Shown here in pieces: positions 1 to 8,706 of a DNA stretch of 64,000 bases; positions within the stretch are counted from its first letter, which is position 1, and every line of letters begins with the position of its first letter. A model generated the notes under the pieces. The model saw only the letters and a list, made by a program, of their open reading frames with translations, was not told where the DNA came from and made no database searches. Both the position numbers and the translations under genes were made by a program. This DNA comes from Companilactobacillus farciminis KCTC 3681 = DSM 20184 (GTDB lineage Bacteria; Bacillota; Bacilli; Lactobacillales; Lactobacillaceae): the NCBI RefSeq assembly GCF_002706745.1, contig NZ_CP017702.1, forward strand, positions 1,922,001 to 1,986,000, written 5' to 3'.

Positions 1-1753
1 CTTTACGAGCCTTAGAAACGATTTGATTAGCTCGAACTTTAGCGGCTTGAATTTCAGAATTCTTCGACTTGTCTAAAGCGTCGCTCTTCTTTTCGTAATC
101 CTTTTGCACGTCTTTGTTCTTAGCTAGTTGAACTTTTAATTGGTCGTTCTTTTGCTCAAACTCTTTACGACGATTCTCAAGATCAGCAATCATATTGTTA
201 AGGTCTTGACTTTCACCATCCATCAAAGCTTGTCCACGGTTAACGACACCCTTGTCCATCCCCAAACGAGCGGCGATATTAAAGGCATTACTTGCACCAG
301 GGATTCCAATCAACAGACGATAAGTTGGCTTCAATGACTTCTCATCAAATTCCATACTGGCGTTGATAGTTTCTGGGGTATTGTAAGCAAAGATCTTCAA
401 TTCTGGATAGTGAGTCGTTGCCATGATAAAACAGTGCGATTGAGCTAATTTCTCAAGAATGGCAATCGCAATCGCAGCACCTTCTTGAGGATCAGTTCCG
501 GCACCTAATTCATCGATCAAAACCAAACTATGTTCTGACACTTTACGAATAATATTAATGATGTTATCCATATGTGACGAGAAAGTACTCAAGTTTTGTT
601 CAATTGATTGTTCATCACCGATATCAACGAAAACTTCGTCAAAGACAGCAATTTCACTCTCTTCATGGGCGGGAATAAACAATCCGGCTTGAGCCATCAA
701 TTGAATCAAACCTAATGTTTTCATCGTGATAGTTTTACCACCAGTATTCGGACCAGTGATCAACATCGTCTTATAACCTTCACCCATCTTAATATCATTA
801 GCTACAACCTTATCTGGGTCGATTAGCGGGTGTTTTGCATCGTGTAGGTCAACTATATGGTCTTTGGAAATAATTGGCTCAGTGGCTTTAATTTCTTTAG
901 CATACTTAGCTTTAGCATTGATCAAATCAAATTGAGCCAATACTTCATTATTTTCTAGGATCTCATCAATTTGTGGACGAACTAGATCGGACAATTTATT
1001 TAAAATTCTAATCTCTTCGGCCTTTTCAGAAACTTGAGCTTCGTGAAGTTGATTGTTCATCCCTACGACAGCTTGTGGTTCGATATAAAGCGTCTGCCCA
1101 CTGGCACTTTGGTCGTGAACAACGCCACCGAATTTCGTCTTATATTCAGTCTTTACAGGAATAACGAAACGGTCATCACGCAAAGTTACCAAATTCTCAG
1201 TCAAATACTTAGTATTCTTGCCACGAGTGTATTGTTCCATAGTGTGACGAATTTGGTCATTCAAACGGGTGATTTGGTTACGAATGTACTTCAAGTCTTC
1301 TGAAGCAGTATCCAAAACTCGTCCAGTATCATCAAGTGAACGGGCCAAATGTTTAGTTAATTCGGGATTGTCGATCAAGTTGTCATTCAAGTCGTATAAC
1401 TGACGCAAATCTAGTTGTTCATCTTTTAAATCTTCAAAGAATTCTTTTAATTCACTAGTATTCTGGAGAACTTGCCCAATTTGAGAAAGTTCAGTTCCAT
1501 TTAAATTACCGTCTTTTTTCAGACGATTGGCTTGATCGTGCAAATCAGCCAATTTTCTAACTGGGATCTCACCCTTAATCCGAATAATGTCAGCACCATC
1601 TTTAGTTTGGTCAATCAATCTTTGAACGATGGATTCGACTGACATCGGCATTAATTTCTTTAAGAGAGTTTTCCCACGTGTCGTGATTAGATATTTGGCA
1701 ATCTCAGCTTTGATTTTGTCAAATTCCAATACTTTCAAAGCTTTATTATTCAT
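1..1753 (-). CDS. mutS2: MutS2 family ATPase/endonuclease (partial, C-terminus outside window)
   Basis: The frame opens at an ATG at 1753 behind GGAGAG and runs off the left edge, giving about 584 N-terminal codons. It carries the MutS-type ATPase core: a Walker A loop (GPNTGGKT) near 735-755, a Walker B stretch (VLIDELGAGTDP) near 500-530, and the long charged coiled coil that follows the ATPase domain near positions 20-250. The Smr nuclease domain expected at the C-terminus would lie beyond base 1. MutS2 acts on branched DNA and on collided ribosomes rather than in classical mismatch repair. It is the last gene of a minus-strand group after cvpA. The family call is secure; nothing can be said about the missing C-terminus. 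Confidence 0.95.
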   Translation of the reverse strand, partial: MNNKALKVLEFDKIKAEIAKYLITTRGKTLLKKLMPMSVESIVQRLIDQTKDGADIIRIKGEIPVRKLADLHDQANRLKKDGNLNGTELSQIGQVLQNTSELKEFFEDLKDEQLDLRQLYDLNDNLIDNPELTKHLARSLDDTGRVLDTASEDLKYIRNQITRLNDQIRHTMEQYTRGKNTKYLTENLVTLRDDRFVIPVKTEYKTKFGGVVHDQSASGQTLYIEPQAVVGMNNQLHEAQVSEKAEEIRILNKLSDLVRPQIDEILENNEVLAQFDLINAKAKYAKEIKATEPIISKDHIVDLHDAKHPLIDPDKVVANDIKMGEGYKTMLITGPNTGGKTITMKTLGLIQLMAQAGLFIPAHEESEIAVFDEVFVDIGDEQSIEQNLSTFSSHMDNIINIIRKVSEHSLVLIDELGAGTDPQEGAAIAIAILEKLAQSHCFIMATTHYPELKIFAYNTPETINASMEFDEKSLKPTYRLLIGIPGASNAFNIAARLGMDKGVVNRGQALMDGESQDLNNMIADLENRRKEFEQKNDQLKVQLAKNKDVQKDYEKKSDALDKSKNSEIQAAKVRANQIVSKARK

Positions 1754-1766
1754 ATTCTCTCCTATT

Positions 1767-1800
1767 ACAAAATAAGACTGAAACAAACGTCTCAGTCTTA
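1767..1800 (-). terminator. Rho-independent terminator after cvpA
   Basis: The arms AAGACTGA and TCAGTCTT enclose a short loop and are followed on the minus strand by TTATTTTG. The hairpin sits between the cvpA stop (1805) and the mutS2 start (1753), so mutS2 probably has its own promoter or depends on read-through. Confidence 0.7.
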
Positions 1801-1804
1801 AAGT

Positions 1805-2347
1805 TTAGATAGCTCCAATCCATAAATGACTAAGCAAGTTCGTCAAAACCGGCGTACTCTTAATCATCGTTGAAGCTATAAATGAATGTTCCAAAGCATG
1901 TTGAATACCGCTCACAGGCACCATTGCCATCATTAACAAGACCATAAAAATGGCCACGTAAGTAACGACAAAGGCGATGATACCTCCGCTTAGAATATTG
2001 ATGTCATTGTACATTGGAAAATATGTCAGACGCTTGAAATAAAGTCCAGCGAATCTAACGATGATCCAACCAATGAAACATACAAAAATAAAAGCAAAAG
2101 CGCGGTAAAATGCATTATCCAATTCCATACCAACTTTTGTTGAGAAAAAGGCAAACTCACTACCCAAGTTAGCAGAAGGATATGGTACTAACATTTCAAA
2201 TTTAGGGCCCAGTGCCTTAAAAGACACTAAAGCCAAAGCAAAGAATAGTACATATCCGATTCCGTAAAATGCCTCCATGGCAAGTCCTCGGCGAGCGCCA
2301 ATATAAAAACCATATATCAAAAGTAAAATAAGTAACAGACTCAGCAT
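1805..2347 (-). CDS. cvpA: CvpA family membrane protein
   Basis: This 180-aa protein has four hydrophobic segments (about residues 1-20, 28-47, 80-105 and 120-145), and opens with a very hydrophobic N-terminus (MLSLLLILLLIYGFYIG) followed by GARRG, the pattern of the CvpA/colicin V production family. A clear ribosome-binding site (AAGGGG) precedes the ATG. In Firmicutes cvpA is commonly found directly upstream of mutS2, as here. The biochemical role is poorly defined; members are integral membrane proteins linked to envelope homeostasis and colicin V export in E. coli. The call rests on topology, the N-terminal signature and gene context. Confidence 0.85.
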   Translation of the reverse strand: MLSLLLILLLIYGFYIGARRGLAMEAFYGIGYVLFFALALVSFKALGPKFEMLVPYPSANLGSEFAFFSTKVGMELDNAFYRAFAFIFVCFIGWIIVRFAGLYFKRLTYFPMYNDINILSGGIIAFVVTYVAIFMVLLMMAMVPVSGIQHALEHSFIASTMIKSTPVLTNLLSHLWIGAI

Positions 2348-2407
2348 TATTTCCCCTTACTTCAATCATGCTAAAAAGCGAATTTATAAATCATAGGACT
2401 AGATACA

Positions 2408-2435
2408 ATCAAACGATTGGCAGATGCCAATCGTT
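2408..2435 (-). terminator. Terminator at the end of the alaS-ireB-ruvX-DUF1292 operon
   Basis: A perfect 11-bp stem AACGATTGGCA/TGCCAATCGTT with a two-base loop lies 13 bases after the DUF1292 stop. The T-tract on the minus strand is short (TTTGATTGT). Confidence 0.65.
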
Positions 2436-2447
2436 AGGTGTTTTGCT

Positions 2448-2747
2448 TTATTGATCCACGTCACTTGTGAAGGTGTTCAAAACTTCTTGAACCATGTCCC
2501 ATTCCTCTGGATCTTCGATTGGATCTAAATCTCCAGCATCGACATCACCATTTTCGTCAGGTGTGAATGAAAATGCTTGAATTTCAATTTCTTCATCATC
2601 TTCACTAGCCTTAGGATATAGGAATACATATGACTTACCATAGTCGTCTGATTCAAAAGTAAAAAGAATTTTGTAAACTTCTTCGTTACCTTGGTCATCA
2701 CTTAAAATAACTTCGTCTAAATCTTTTGGTGGTTGTTTTTCACTCAT
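2448..2747 (-). CDS. yrzB: DUF1292 family protein (YrzB-like)
   Basis: A 99-aa, strongly acidic protein with the DUF1292 layout: an N-terminal ILSDDQGNEE strand, a central FESDDYGKSYVFLYP segment, then an acidic tail ending in EEWDMVQEVLNTF. An upstream in-frame GTG exists at 2756, but AAGGTG lies 6 bases before the ATG at 2747, so I take the ATG. It follows ruvX in the conserved Firmicutes order alaS-ireB-ruvX-yrzB and is certainly co-transcribed with it (ruvX ends at 2758). The molecular function of the family is unknown. Confidence 0.9.
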   Translation of the reverse strand: MSEKQPPKDLDEVILSDDQGNEEVYKILFTFESDDYGKSYVFLYPKASEDDEEIEIQAFSFTPDENGDVDAGDLDPIEDPEEWDMVQEVLNTFTSDVDQ

Positions 2748-2757
2748 GTTTATCACC

Positions 2758-3192
2758 TTAATTTCGTGTTAGTTTACCTTTAGCATCAAGATAATTTTGT
2801 AAAATCATCTCGGCGGCAATCTTATCGATAACTTTCTTTCGTTTTTTACGAGACACATCGGCCTCATCAATTAACATTCTCTCAGCTTGAACAGTTGTCA
2901 GACGCTCATCGATGAAATCAATTGGTAAATGAAATCTGTCTTCGACCATCTTGCCGTACTCGCGAGATTTTTCTACTCTAGGCCCTTCAGTATTATTCAT
3001 GTTTTTGGGCAAGCCTAATACAACTCCTGTAGGTTGCTTTTCTTTGATAATTTCGCCTAATCGATCTAAGCCAAATTCCTCTTTATCCTCATTGATACGG
3101 ATGATCTCTACCCCTTGAGCAGTCCATCCCAATAAATCGCTGCAAGCAACACCGACAGTTCTCGAACCAACATCTAAACCTAATAATCTCAT
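2758..3192 (-). CDS. ruvX: Holliday junction resolvase / pre-16S rRNA nuclease RuvX (YqgF)
   Basis: A 144-aa RNase H-fold protein. The N-terminal [16 protein letters not shown] holds the first catalytic aspartate, [15 protein letters not shown] the central strand, and [15 protein letters not shown] with the later [13 protein letters not shown] the remaining acidic residues of the YqgF family. Family members process the 5' end of pre-16S rRNA and were named for resemblance to RuvC. The start codon directly abuts the ireB stop (3193), so the two are translationally linked. Length and motifs are normal. Confidence 0.95.
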   Translation of the reverse strand: MRLLGLDVGSRTVGVACSDLLGWTAQGVEIIRINEDKEEFGLDRLGEIIKEKQPTGVVLGLPKNMNNTEGPRVEKSREYGKMVEDRFHLPIDFIDERLTTVQAERMLIDEADVSRKKRKKVIDKIAAEMILQNYLDAKGKLTRN

Positions 3193-3450
3193 TTATTTAC
3201 CTTGATTGAGATAACTTTTGACTAATTCTTCAATTATCTCGTCTCTTTCATGCTTCAAAATCAAATTACGAGCATCGTTATGTCTTGGAATATAAGCTGG
3301 ATCACCAGAAAGTAGGTATCCAACGATTTGGTTAATTGGGTTATATCCCTTTTCTTCTAGTGATTGGTAAACACTTTGCAGCGTTTCTTTGACATCTTTG
3401 CCCTTGTTTTCATTAAAATCGAAACTCATAGTTTTATCAAGTGAACTCAT
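3193..3450 (-). CDS. ireB: IreB family regulatory phosphoprotein (DUF965)
   Basis: An 85-aa protein containing the family core [18 protein letters not shown] and the following [20 protein letters not shown]. In Enterococcus faecalis IreB is phosphorylated on N-terminal threonine by the PASTA kinase IreK and tunes cephalosporin resistance. A threonine is present at residue 7 (LDKTMSFDF), so the same control is plausible. The gene sits between alaS and ruvX, its usual place. Function in this organism is inferred from the family. Confidence 0.92.
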   Translation of the reverse strand: MSSLDKTMSFDFNENKGKDVKETLQSVYQSLEEKGYNPINQIVGYLLSGDPAYIPRHNDARNLILKHERDEIIEELVKSYLNQGK

Positions 3451-3513
3451 GGCAAACCTCCATCTAACTAAAATTTAAGTGACCGAAAAGCTTCATTTCA
3501 ATTATAGCCCACT

Positions 3514-6150
3514 TTATAGAGATTTAATAATATCTTTAGCTAATTGTAACGCATTTGTTAAACCAGCAGGATTCTTACCACCAGCTTGCGCCATATCAGG
3601 ACGACCACCGCCGCCACCTTGAATTTCCTTAGATATTTTCTTGATTAAATCTCCAGCTTTGACACCTTTGTCTTGAGCAGCTTTGTTAACAGCTACGACT
3701 AGACTAGCTTTGTTGTCGCCACTAGCACCTAGAACTAAAATGTCAGAACTATTATCGTTCTTCCACTTATCAGCTAATTGTCTAAGAGCTGACATGTCGG
3801 CAGGAACAATATTTGAAATAACTTTGTAGCCATTGATTTCTTCCACGTTGTCAAAGACTTCAGCGGATTTTTGATTTGTAAGTTGTGTCTTTAAGTTTTG
3901 GTTATCGCGTTTTAGAGCTTTGATTTCGTCAGCCATTTGAATTGCTCGACTAGGAGCATCTTTTAGTTGGTTGACTTTCATATTCTTAGCTGTTTCTTGC
4001 AATGTTTGTAGTTGTTCATTCAAGTATTCAAAGGCTTCTTCACCAGTTACGGCTTCGATTCTTCTTGTACCTGAACCAATAGCTGATTCAGAAGTGATCT
4101 TGAATAAACCTAGTTCTGAAGTATTGCGGGCGTGTGTACCACCACAGAATTCTGTTGAGTAGTCATCAATTTCAACCACACGTACAGTATCGCCGTATTT
4201 TTCACTGAATAAGGCAATGGCACCCTTCTTCTTTTTAGCTTCTTCAATAGGCAAGACTTCTGTCTTTACAGGAATAGCTGCCCAGATCTTTTCGTTGACG
4301 ATCTTTTCAAGTTCTGAAATTTGTTCTGGTGTCAAAGCAGCATTGCTATTGAAATCAAAACGTAAGTAATCTGGTTCAACTAATGATCCAGCTTGGTGAG
4401 TTCTTGAACTAACAACATCGCGCAAAGCTTGATCCAACAAGTGAGTAGCTGTGTGGTTGTGACGAACCTTTTCACGGAAGTCAGTATCGATCTTCAATTG
4501 ATATTCTGTATCAACGTCAATTTCTGACATGATGTTGACCAAGTGAATATTTTGACCGTTTGGTGCGTGTTGAACGTCAACTACTTCAGCAACTTGATTA
4601 CCTTTAAGGTCATAGATATTACCAGCATCGGCAACTTGTCCACCCATTTCAGCATAGAAAGGAGTTGTATCAAAGACTAATTGAGCTTGACCTTCAGTAG
4701 CGGACTTCACTTCTTTATCGCTAACGATGATGTTCTTCAAAGTACTTTGTGTTTCATTGTGATCATAACCAATGAATTCACTAGGTGTCTTGATTTCCAT
4801 CAAAGTTTCATCTTGCATACCCATTGATTGTAAGTTTCCACGAGCTTCACGAGCACGTTGCTTTTGAGCTTCCATGTTTTCCTTGAAACCAGCTTCATCA
4901 ACTGACAAACCTTCGTCGTTAGCATATTCACGAGTTAATTCCATTGGGAAACCGTAAGTATCGTAAAGTTTGAAGGCATTGGCGCCATCGATCACAGTTT
5001 CATTGTTCTTACGAAGATCTGCGATAACACCGTTAAGCAAAGCAAGACCAGCATCAAGAGTTTCTGAAAAGCGCTTTTCTTCTTGTTGAATAGTCTTAGA
5101 AATGAATTCTTGTTGTTGGCTAACTTCTGGATAGTAACTCTCCATGATCTTACCAACGATTGGTGTCAATCTGTATAGGAATGGTCCATTGATACCAAGT
5201 TTCTTACCATTCAAAACAGCACGTCTGATCAAACGTCTAATAACATATCCACGACCTTCGTTTGAAGGCAAAGCTCCATCACCGATAGCAAAGGAAACAG
5301 TTCTAGCGTGGTCAGCGATAATCTTGAATGAAATATCGTTTTCAGCATCTTCGCCATACTTCTTGCCACTGATTTGACCTACATCTTCGATCAAAGGCAT
5401 GAACAAATCAGTTTCAAAGTTAGTCTTAGTACCTTGAATGATGGAAACTAGACGTTCTAGTCCCATCCCCGTATCAATGTTCTTATGTGGTTGTTCAACA
5501 TATTGACCATTTGGCAAATGATTCAATTCTGAGAACACGATATTCCAAACTTCTAGATAACGTTCGTTTTCGCCACCAGGATAGTTTTCAGGATCATCTT
5601 CAGATAAATTATTAAATTCTTGACCACGATCGTAGAAGATTTCTGAATCGGGACCACAAGGACCTTCACCGATATCCCAGAAATTATCTTCAGCTTTTAA
5701 GATGTGATCTTGAGGAATTCCTACTTCAGCCCAAAGTTTTTGAGTTTCAGTATCCTTAGGATAAGTTGTCACGTACATCTTATTGACGTCCATGCCAATC
5801 CAATCGGGACTTGTTAAGAACTCAAAAGCCCAAGGGATAACTTCTTTCTTGAAGTAATCACCAACTGAAAAGTTACCTAGCATTTCAAAGAATGTTTGGT
5901 GACGAGCTGTTTTACCAACATTTTCAATATCATTTGTTCTGATACATTTTTGAGCATTAGTGATACGTGGGTTCTTTGGCACAACTGTACCATCGAAATA
6001 CTTCTTCAAAGTAGCAACACCGGAGTTGATCCACAACAAAGTTGGATCATCATGTGGAACTAATGATGCACTAGGTTCAATCATGTGACCTTTTGATTGG
6101 AAAAAGTCTAAAAACATTTTTCTTATTTCAGCACTTGATAAATTCTTCAT
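3514..6150 (-). CDS. alaS: Alanine--tRNA ligase
   Basis: An 878-aa AlaRS, the usual length. The catalytic domain starts with LSSAEIRKMFLDFFQSKGH; the editing domain carries HNHTATH near residue 565 and CGGTH near 670 (zinc-binding His/Cys residues); a C-terminal coiled coil and DHHA1-type domain end in GGGGGRPDMAQAGG. The open frame could extend 24 codons upstream, but those codons lie inside the T-box terminator, and the family N-terminus (MKNLSS) corresponds to the ATG at 6150. It charges tRNA-Ala and heads the alaS-ireB-ruvX-yrzB operon. Expression is controlled by the T-box leader immediately upstream. Confidence 0.98.
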   Translation of the reverse strand: MKNLSSAEIRKMFLDFFQSKGHMIEPSASLVPHDDPTLLWINSGVATLKKYFDGTVVPKNPRITNAQKCIRTNDIENVGKTARHQTFFEMLGNFSVGDYFKKEVIPWAFEFLTSPDWIGMDVNKMYVTTYPKDTETQKLWAEVGIPQDHILKAEDNFWDIGEGPCGPDSEIFYDRGQEFNNLSEDDPENYPGGENERYLEVWNIVFSELNHLPNGQYVEQPHKNIDTGMGLERLVSIIQGTKTNFETDLFMPLIEDVGQISGKKYGEDAENDISFKIIADHARTVSFAIGDGALPSNEGRGYVIRRLIRRAVLNGKKLGINGPFLYRLTPIVGKIMESYYPEVSQQQEFISKTIQQEEKRFSETLDAGLALLNGVIADLRKNNETVIDGANAFKLYDTYGFPMELTREYANDEGLSVDEAGFKENMEAQKQRAREARGNLQSMGMQDETLMEIKTPSEFIGYDHNETQSTLKNIIVSDKEVKSATEGQAQLVFDTTPFYAEMGGQVADAGNIYDLKGNQVAEVVDVQHAPNGQNIHLVNIMSEIDVDTEYQLKIDTDFREKVRHNHTATHLLDQALRDVVSSRTHQAGSLVEPDYLRFDFNSNAALTPEQISELEKIVNEKIWAAIPVKTEVLPIEEAKKKKGAIALFSEKYGDTVRVVEIDDYSTEFCGGTHARNTSELGLFKITSESAIGSGTRRIEAVTGEEAFEYLNEQLQTLQETAKNMKVNQLKDAPSRAIQMADEIKALKRDNQNLKTQLTNQKSAEVFDNVEEINGYKVISNIVPADMSALRQLADKWKNDNSSDILVLGASGDNKASLVVAVNKAAQDKGVKAGDLIKKISKEIQGGGGGRPDMAQAGGKNPAGLTNALQLAKDIIKSL

Positions 6151-6347
6151 TTTATCTCCCCAAAAAAACGAAAAATCGCTGCATTCCAAGGACGCCACTG
6201 CGCGGTACCACCTTGTTTGCAACGATTTTCGTTAGCCTCTCAACACTTATTATTTACAATTTAAATTGGCAGCATCTTTATATTCAATATTTAGGCTTTT
6301 TCACCAACTAGCCCTCTCTGAGAAGTACTCAATATAAGATATATCCA
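6151..6347 (-). ncRNA. T-box leader (tRNA-Ala sensing) of alaS
   Basis: The minus strand carries the T-box core AAGGTGGTACCGCG at about 6200-6213, which can pair with the CCA end of uncharged tRNA. A competing terminator is formed by CGAAAATCGTTGCA and TGCAGCGATTTTTCG followed by seven T (ending near 6161). The 5' part has stem I features: an AGAGAGGG/GGTGAAAA apical region near 6295-6325, and a lower stem in which CTTGG-ATCTT pairs with AAGAT-CCAA, leaving GCT in the internal loop (6271-6273), an alanine specifier codon. The specifier assignment is my own folding and less certain than the T-box itself. Confidence 0.92.
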
Positions 6348-6353
6348 AGGAAA

Positions 6354-6382
6354 ATATTAACCATCAACTTAAAAATTGTCAA
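6354..6382 (-). promoter_or_regulatory. Sigma-A promoter for the alaS T-box leader
   Basis: A perfect -35 TTGACA (6382-6377) and a -10 TAATAT (6359-6354) are separated by 17 bases. The promoter begins just after the stop of the preceding helicase gene (6409), so alaS is an independent transcription unit. Confidence 0.8.
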
Positions 6383-6408
6383 TAATTATATCTGAGCTAA
6401 CTATTAAT

Positions 6409-7749
6409 CTAGCTATTACGTCTTGCATCTCTTTGTTTTTTACGTTCTTGTCTGATCTTGATCTTTCTTTGTTGACGATGTTCTTCGTTGATCGCCTTTT
6501 TGATCTTCTTCTTGTAGCCAGGTTTTCTCTTAGTCTTTTGTTTCTTAACGTAACCAACTAATTTAGTATCAAGCTTTTCTTGATTAGCCTTACGTGTGAA
6601 ACGACGGTCACGTTCAACGGCTTCAACGATTTCACCATTTTTGATGTCCTTAGGTTCAAAAGAAATACCCATGTGTTCAATGGCATCAATCTTGTTTTCC
6701 TCACCGGGATCGTACAAAGTAATGGCAATACCTGACATCTTATTACGACCAGTTCTACCAACACGGTGAACGAAGAAGTCCAAATCGTCAGGAATTTCGG
6801 CATTGATAACGTGGGAAACACCATTGATATCAATTCCACGAGCAGCTAAGTCAGTTGCAATTACGAATTGATATTCCATGTTTTCAACTTGTTTCATCGT
6901 ACGCTTACGTTCTCTGGGTGTTAAACCACCATGAATACGAGCGACCTTTAGACCTTTGCCACGAAGATATTGATAAATCTCATCAACGGTCTTCTTAGTA
7001 TTAGCGAATACCAAGACTAAGTATGGTTCACCAATCGTCATTAATTGATAAATGATTTCTTTTTTGTCGCGACCGTGTGAGAACATCAACCAGTTGTCAA
7101 CGTTCTTAGGAATAATGCTGTTGTTCTTGATCTCAACTCTTTGAGGTCCGTGCATGTATTTCTTCAAGAATGGTTCTAGTTTTTGTGGAATTGTAGCTGA
7201 AAAGACCATCATTTCGCGGTCTTCTGGCAACTTGTCAGTAATCTTGTCGACAACATCCAAGAATCCCATATCTAAAGTCATATCGGCTTCATCAATAACA
7301 TATCTTTGAACATTTTCAACGTGCAAGGAATTATCGCTGATCAAATCCCAAAGTCTTCCGGGAGTTCCGATAGCGATTTGTGGTTGGTGAGCTTCTAGTT
7401 TTCTTCTTTGACGATCCCTGTCAGCTCCTCCAACGAAAATAAAGGCATTGTATTCTTCAGGATAGTTTTTCAAAATTGCTTGTGTGTCTTCATAAATTTG
7501 GTAAGCCAACTCACGACTAGGTGTTGCAATCAAAAGTTGTACTTCTTGATCACTAGTCAAAGCGTTCATTGATGGCAATAAGAAAGCATGCGTTTTACCA
7601 GAACCTGTTTCTGATTGAACGATAATATCCTTCTTCTTGTTGATCAATGAAATTACTGCTTCTTGGACTGGAGTTGGTTCTTCAAAATGTATCTCTTTTA
7701 ATGATTTATTGATAGCATCATTAAAGTTGTATTGTGAAAATTTAGTCAT
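6409..7749 (-). CDS. DEAD-box RNA helicase (CshB-like)
   Basis: A 446-aa helicase with all core motifs: Q motif region FEEPTPVQ near residue 25, motif I SETGSGKT near 46-53, ATPSREL, DEAD within VIDEADMTLDMGF near 150, SAT, and HRVGRTGR near 325. The C-terminal ~60 residues are very basic (KRKPGYKKKIKKA), as in cold-shock helicases of the CshB/YqfR group, where they help bind RNA. The start abuts the nrnA stop (7750), giving a zwf-dinB-nrnA-helicase series. It probably unwinds RNA in decay or ribosome assembly; the exact subfamily is inferred. Confidence 0.93.
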   Translation of the reverse strand: MTKFSQYNFNDAINKSLKEIHFEEPTPVQEAVISLINKKKDIIVQSETGSGKTHAFLLPSMNALTSDQEVQLLIATPSRELAYQIYEDTQAILKNYPEEYNAFIFVGGADRDRQRRKLEAHQPQIAIGTPGRLWDLISDNSLHVENVQRYVIDEADMTLDMGFLDVVDKITDKLPEDREMMVFSATIPQKLEPFLKKYMHGPQRVEIKNNSIIPKNVDNWLMFSHGRDKKEIIYQLMTIGEPYLVLVFANTKKTVDEIYQYLRGKGLKVARIHGGLTPRERKRTMKQVENMEYQFVIATDLAARGIDINGVSHVINAEIPDDLDFFVHRVGRTGRNKMSGIAITLYDPGEENKIDAIEHMGISFEPKDIKNGEIVEAVERDRRFTRKANQEKLDTKLVGYVKKQKTKRKPGYKKKIKKAINEEHRQQRKIKIRQERKKQRDARRNS

Positions 7750-8706
7750 CTATTCACCCTTCTGGTTATATTTAGCTACTAAGTCTTTTAGTTCTTCAAA
7801 CATTTGTTTTACTTCATCAAGATCTTTGGCAGTTGCTCCACTAGCGAGTGGATGTCCGCCACCATTGTGATTTTTAGCTAATTCATTAATGATTGGTCCT
7901 TGAGAACGCAAGTGCATTCTGAAAGTTCCATCATCTTTTTGAACAGCTTCCATCCATGAACAAACTTCTTTCAAACGACCTGGTGTGGAAACGACTGAAT
8001 TAGCTTGTTCTTGATTGATGCCAAGTTTCTTCATCATTTCGAGGTCAATCACAGCATAGGCTGCACCAGTTTCATCGATTTGTAAAATATCGAATAAAAC
8101 TCCTTGAAGTTTGGCTTGTTGTAAAGTGATCTCGTTCATCTTGTTGTTAATTGCTGCTGTATCAACGCCTAAAGCGATAAATTTACCACCGACACGCATT
8201 GTATGTTCCGTTGTTGCTGGATACAAGAATCTTCCTGTATCGCCGACAATCCCAGCGTATAGGTAATAAGCGACTTCTTTAGTCAAAGTTAATTCAGAAC
8301 TGCTGTCGATTAAATCAGCGATGATTTCTGAACTGGAACTAGCATCAGTATTAACAAAAAGTTGATCACCATAAGCATCGTCATTAGGATGGTGGTCGAT
8401 TTTGATCAAGTAAGCTCCATCATCAAAACGTTGATCGTCAATTCTTGGTCGATTGGCAGTATCAGTAACGATTACCAAAGCACCCTTGTAGTCTTCATCA
8501 GTTACTTCTTGAACTGTTGAAAGCCATTTTAAGCCTTCAGTATTGTTACCACCAATTAAAACATTTTTTTCTGGAAATGCTTGGCGAATGGCTGTGGCTA
8601 AACCAGCTTGAGATCCCAATGCATCAGGATCAGGATTTTGATGACGTAGAATGATAATTCTATCATATTTTTTGATTGTTGCAATTATTTGCGCAAAACT
8701 ATTCAT
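7750..8706 (-). CDS. nrnA: DHH/DHHA1 bifunctional oligoribonuclease and PAP phosphatase NrnA
   Basis: A 318-aa DHH-family phosphoesterase: HQNPDPDALGSQ near residue 22, the DTANR aspartate near 82, DHHP near 105, and the C-terminal DHHA1 loop GGGHPLASGA near 285. NrnA degrades short oligoribonucleotides and 3'-phosphoadenosine 5'-phosphate. Its ATG overlaps the dinB 3' end by 8 bases (8699-8706), implying translational coupling. Confidence 0.94.
   Translation of the reverse strand: MNSFAQIIATIKKYDRIIILRHQNPDPDALGSQAGLATAIRQAFPEKNVLIGGNNTEGLKWLSTVQEVTDEDYKGALVIVTDTANRPRIDDQRFDDGAYLIKIDHHPNDDAYGDQLFVNTDASSSSEIIADLIDSSSELTLTKEVAYYLYAGIVGDTGRFLYPATTEHTMRVGGKFIALGVDTAAINNKMNEITLQQAKLQGVLFDILQIDETGAAYAVIDLEMMKKLGINQEQANSVVSTPGRLKEVCSWMEAVQKDDGTFRMHLRSQGPIINELAKNHNGGGHPLASGATAKDLDEVKQMFEELKDLVAKYNQKGE

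Noticed and set aside
6369..6557. Short basic open frames overlapping the helicase 3' end
   Set aside because: They are out-of-frame shadows of the lysine-rich helicase C-terminus.
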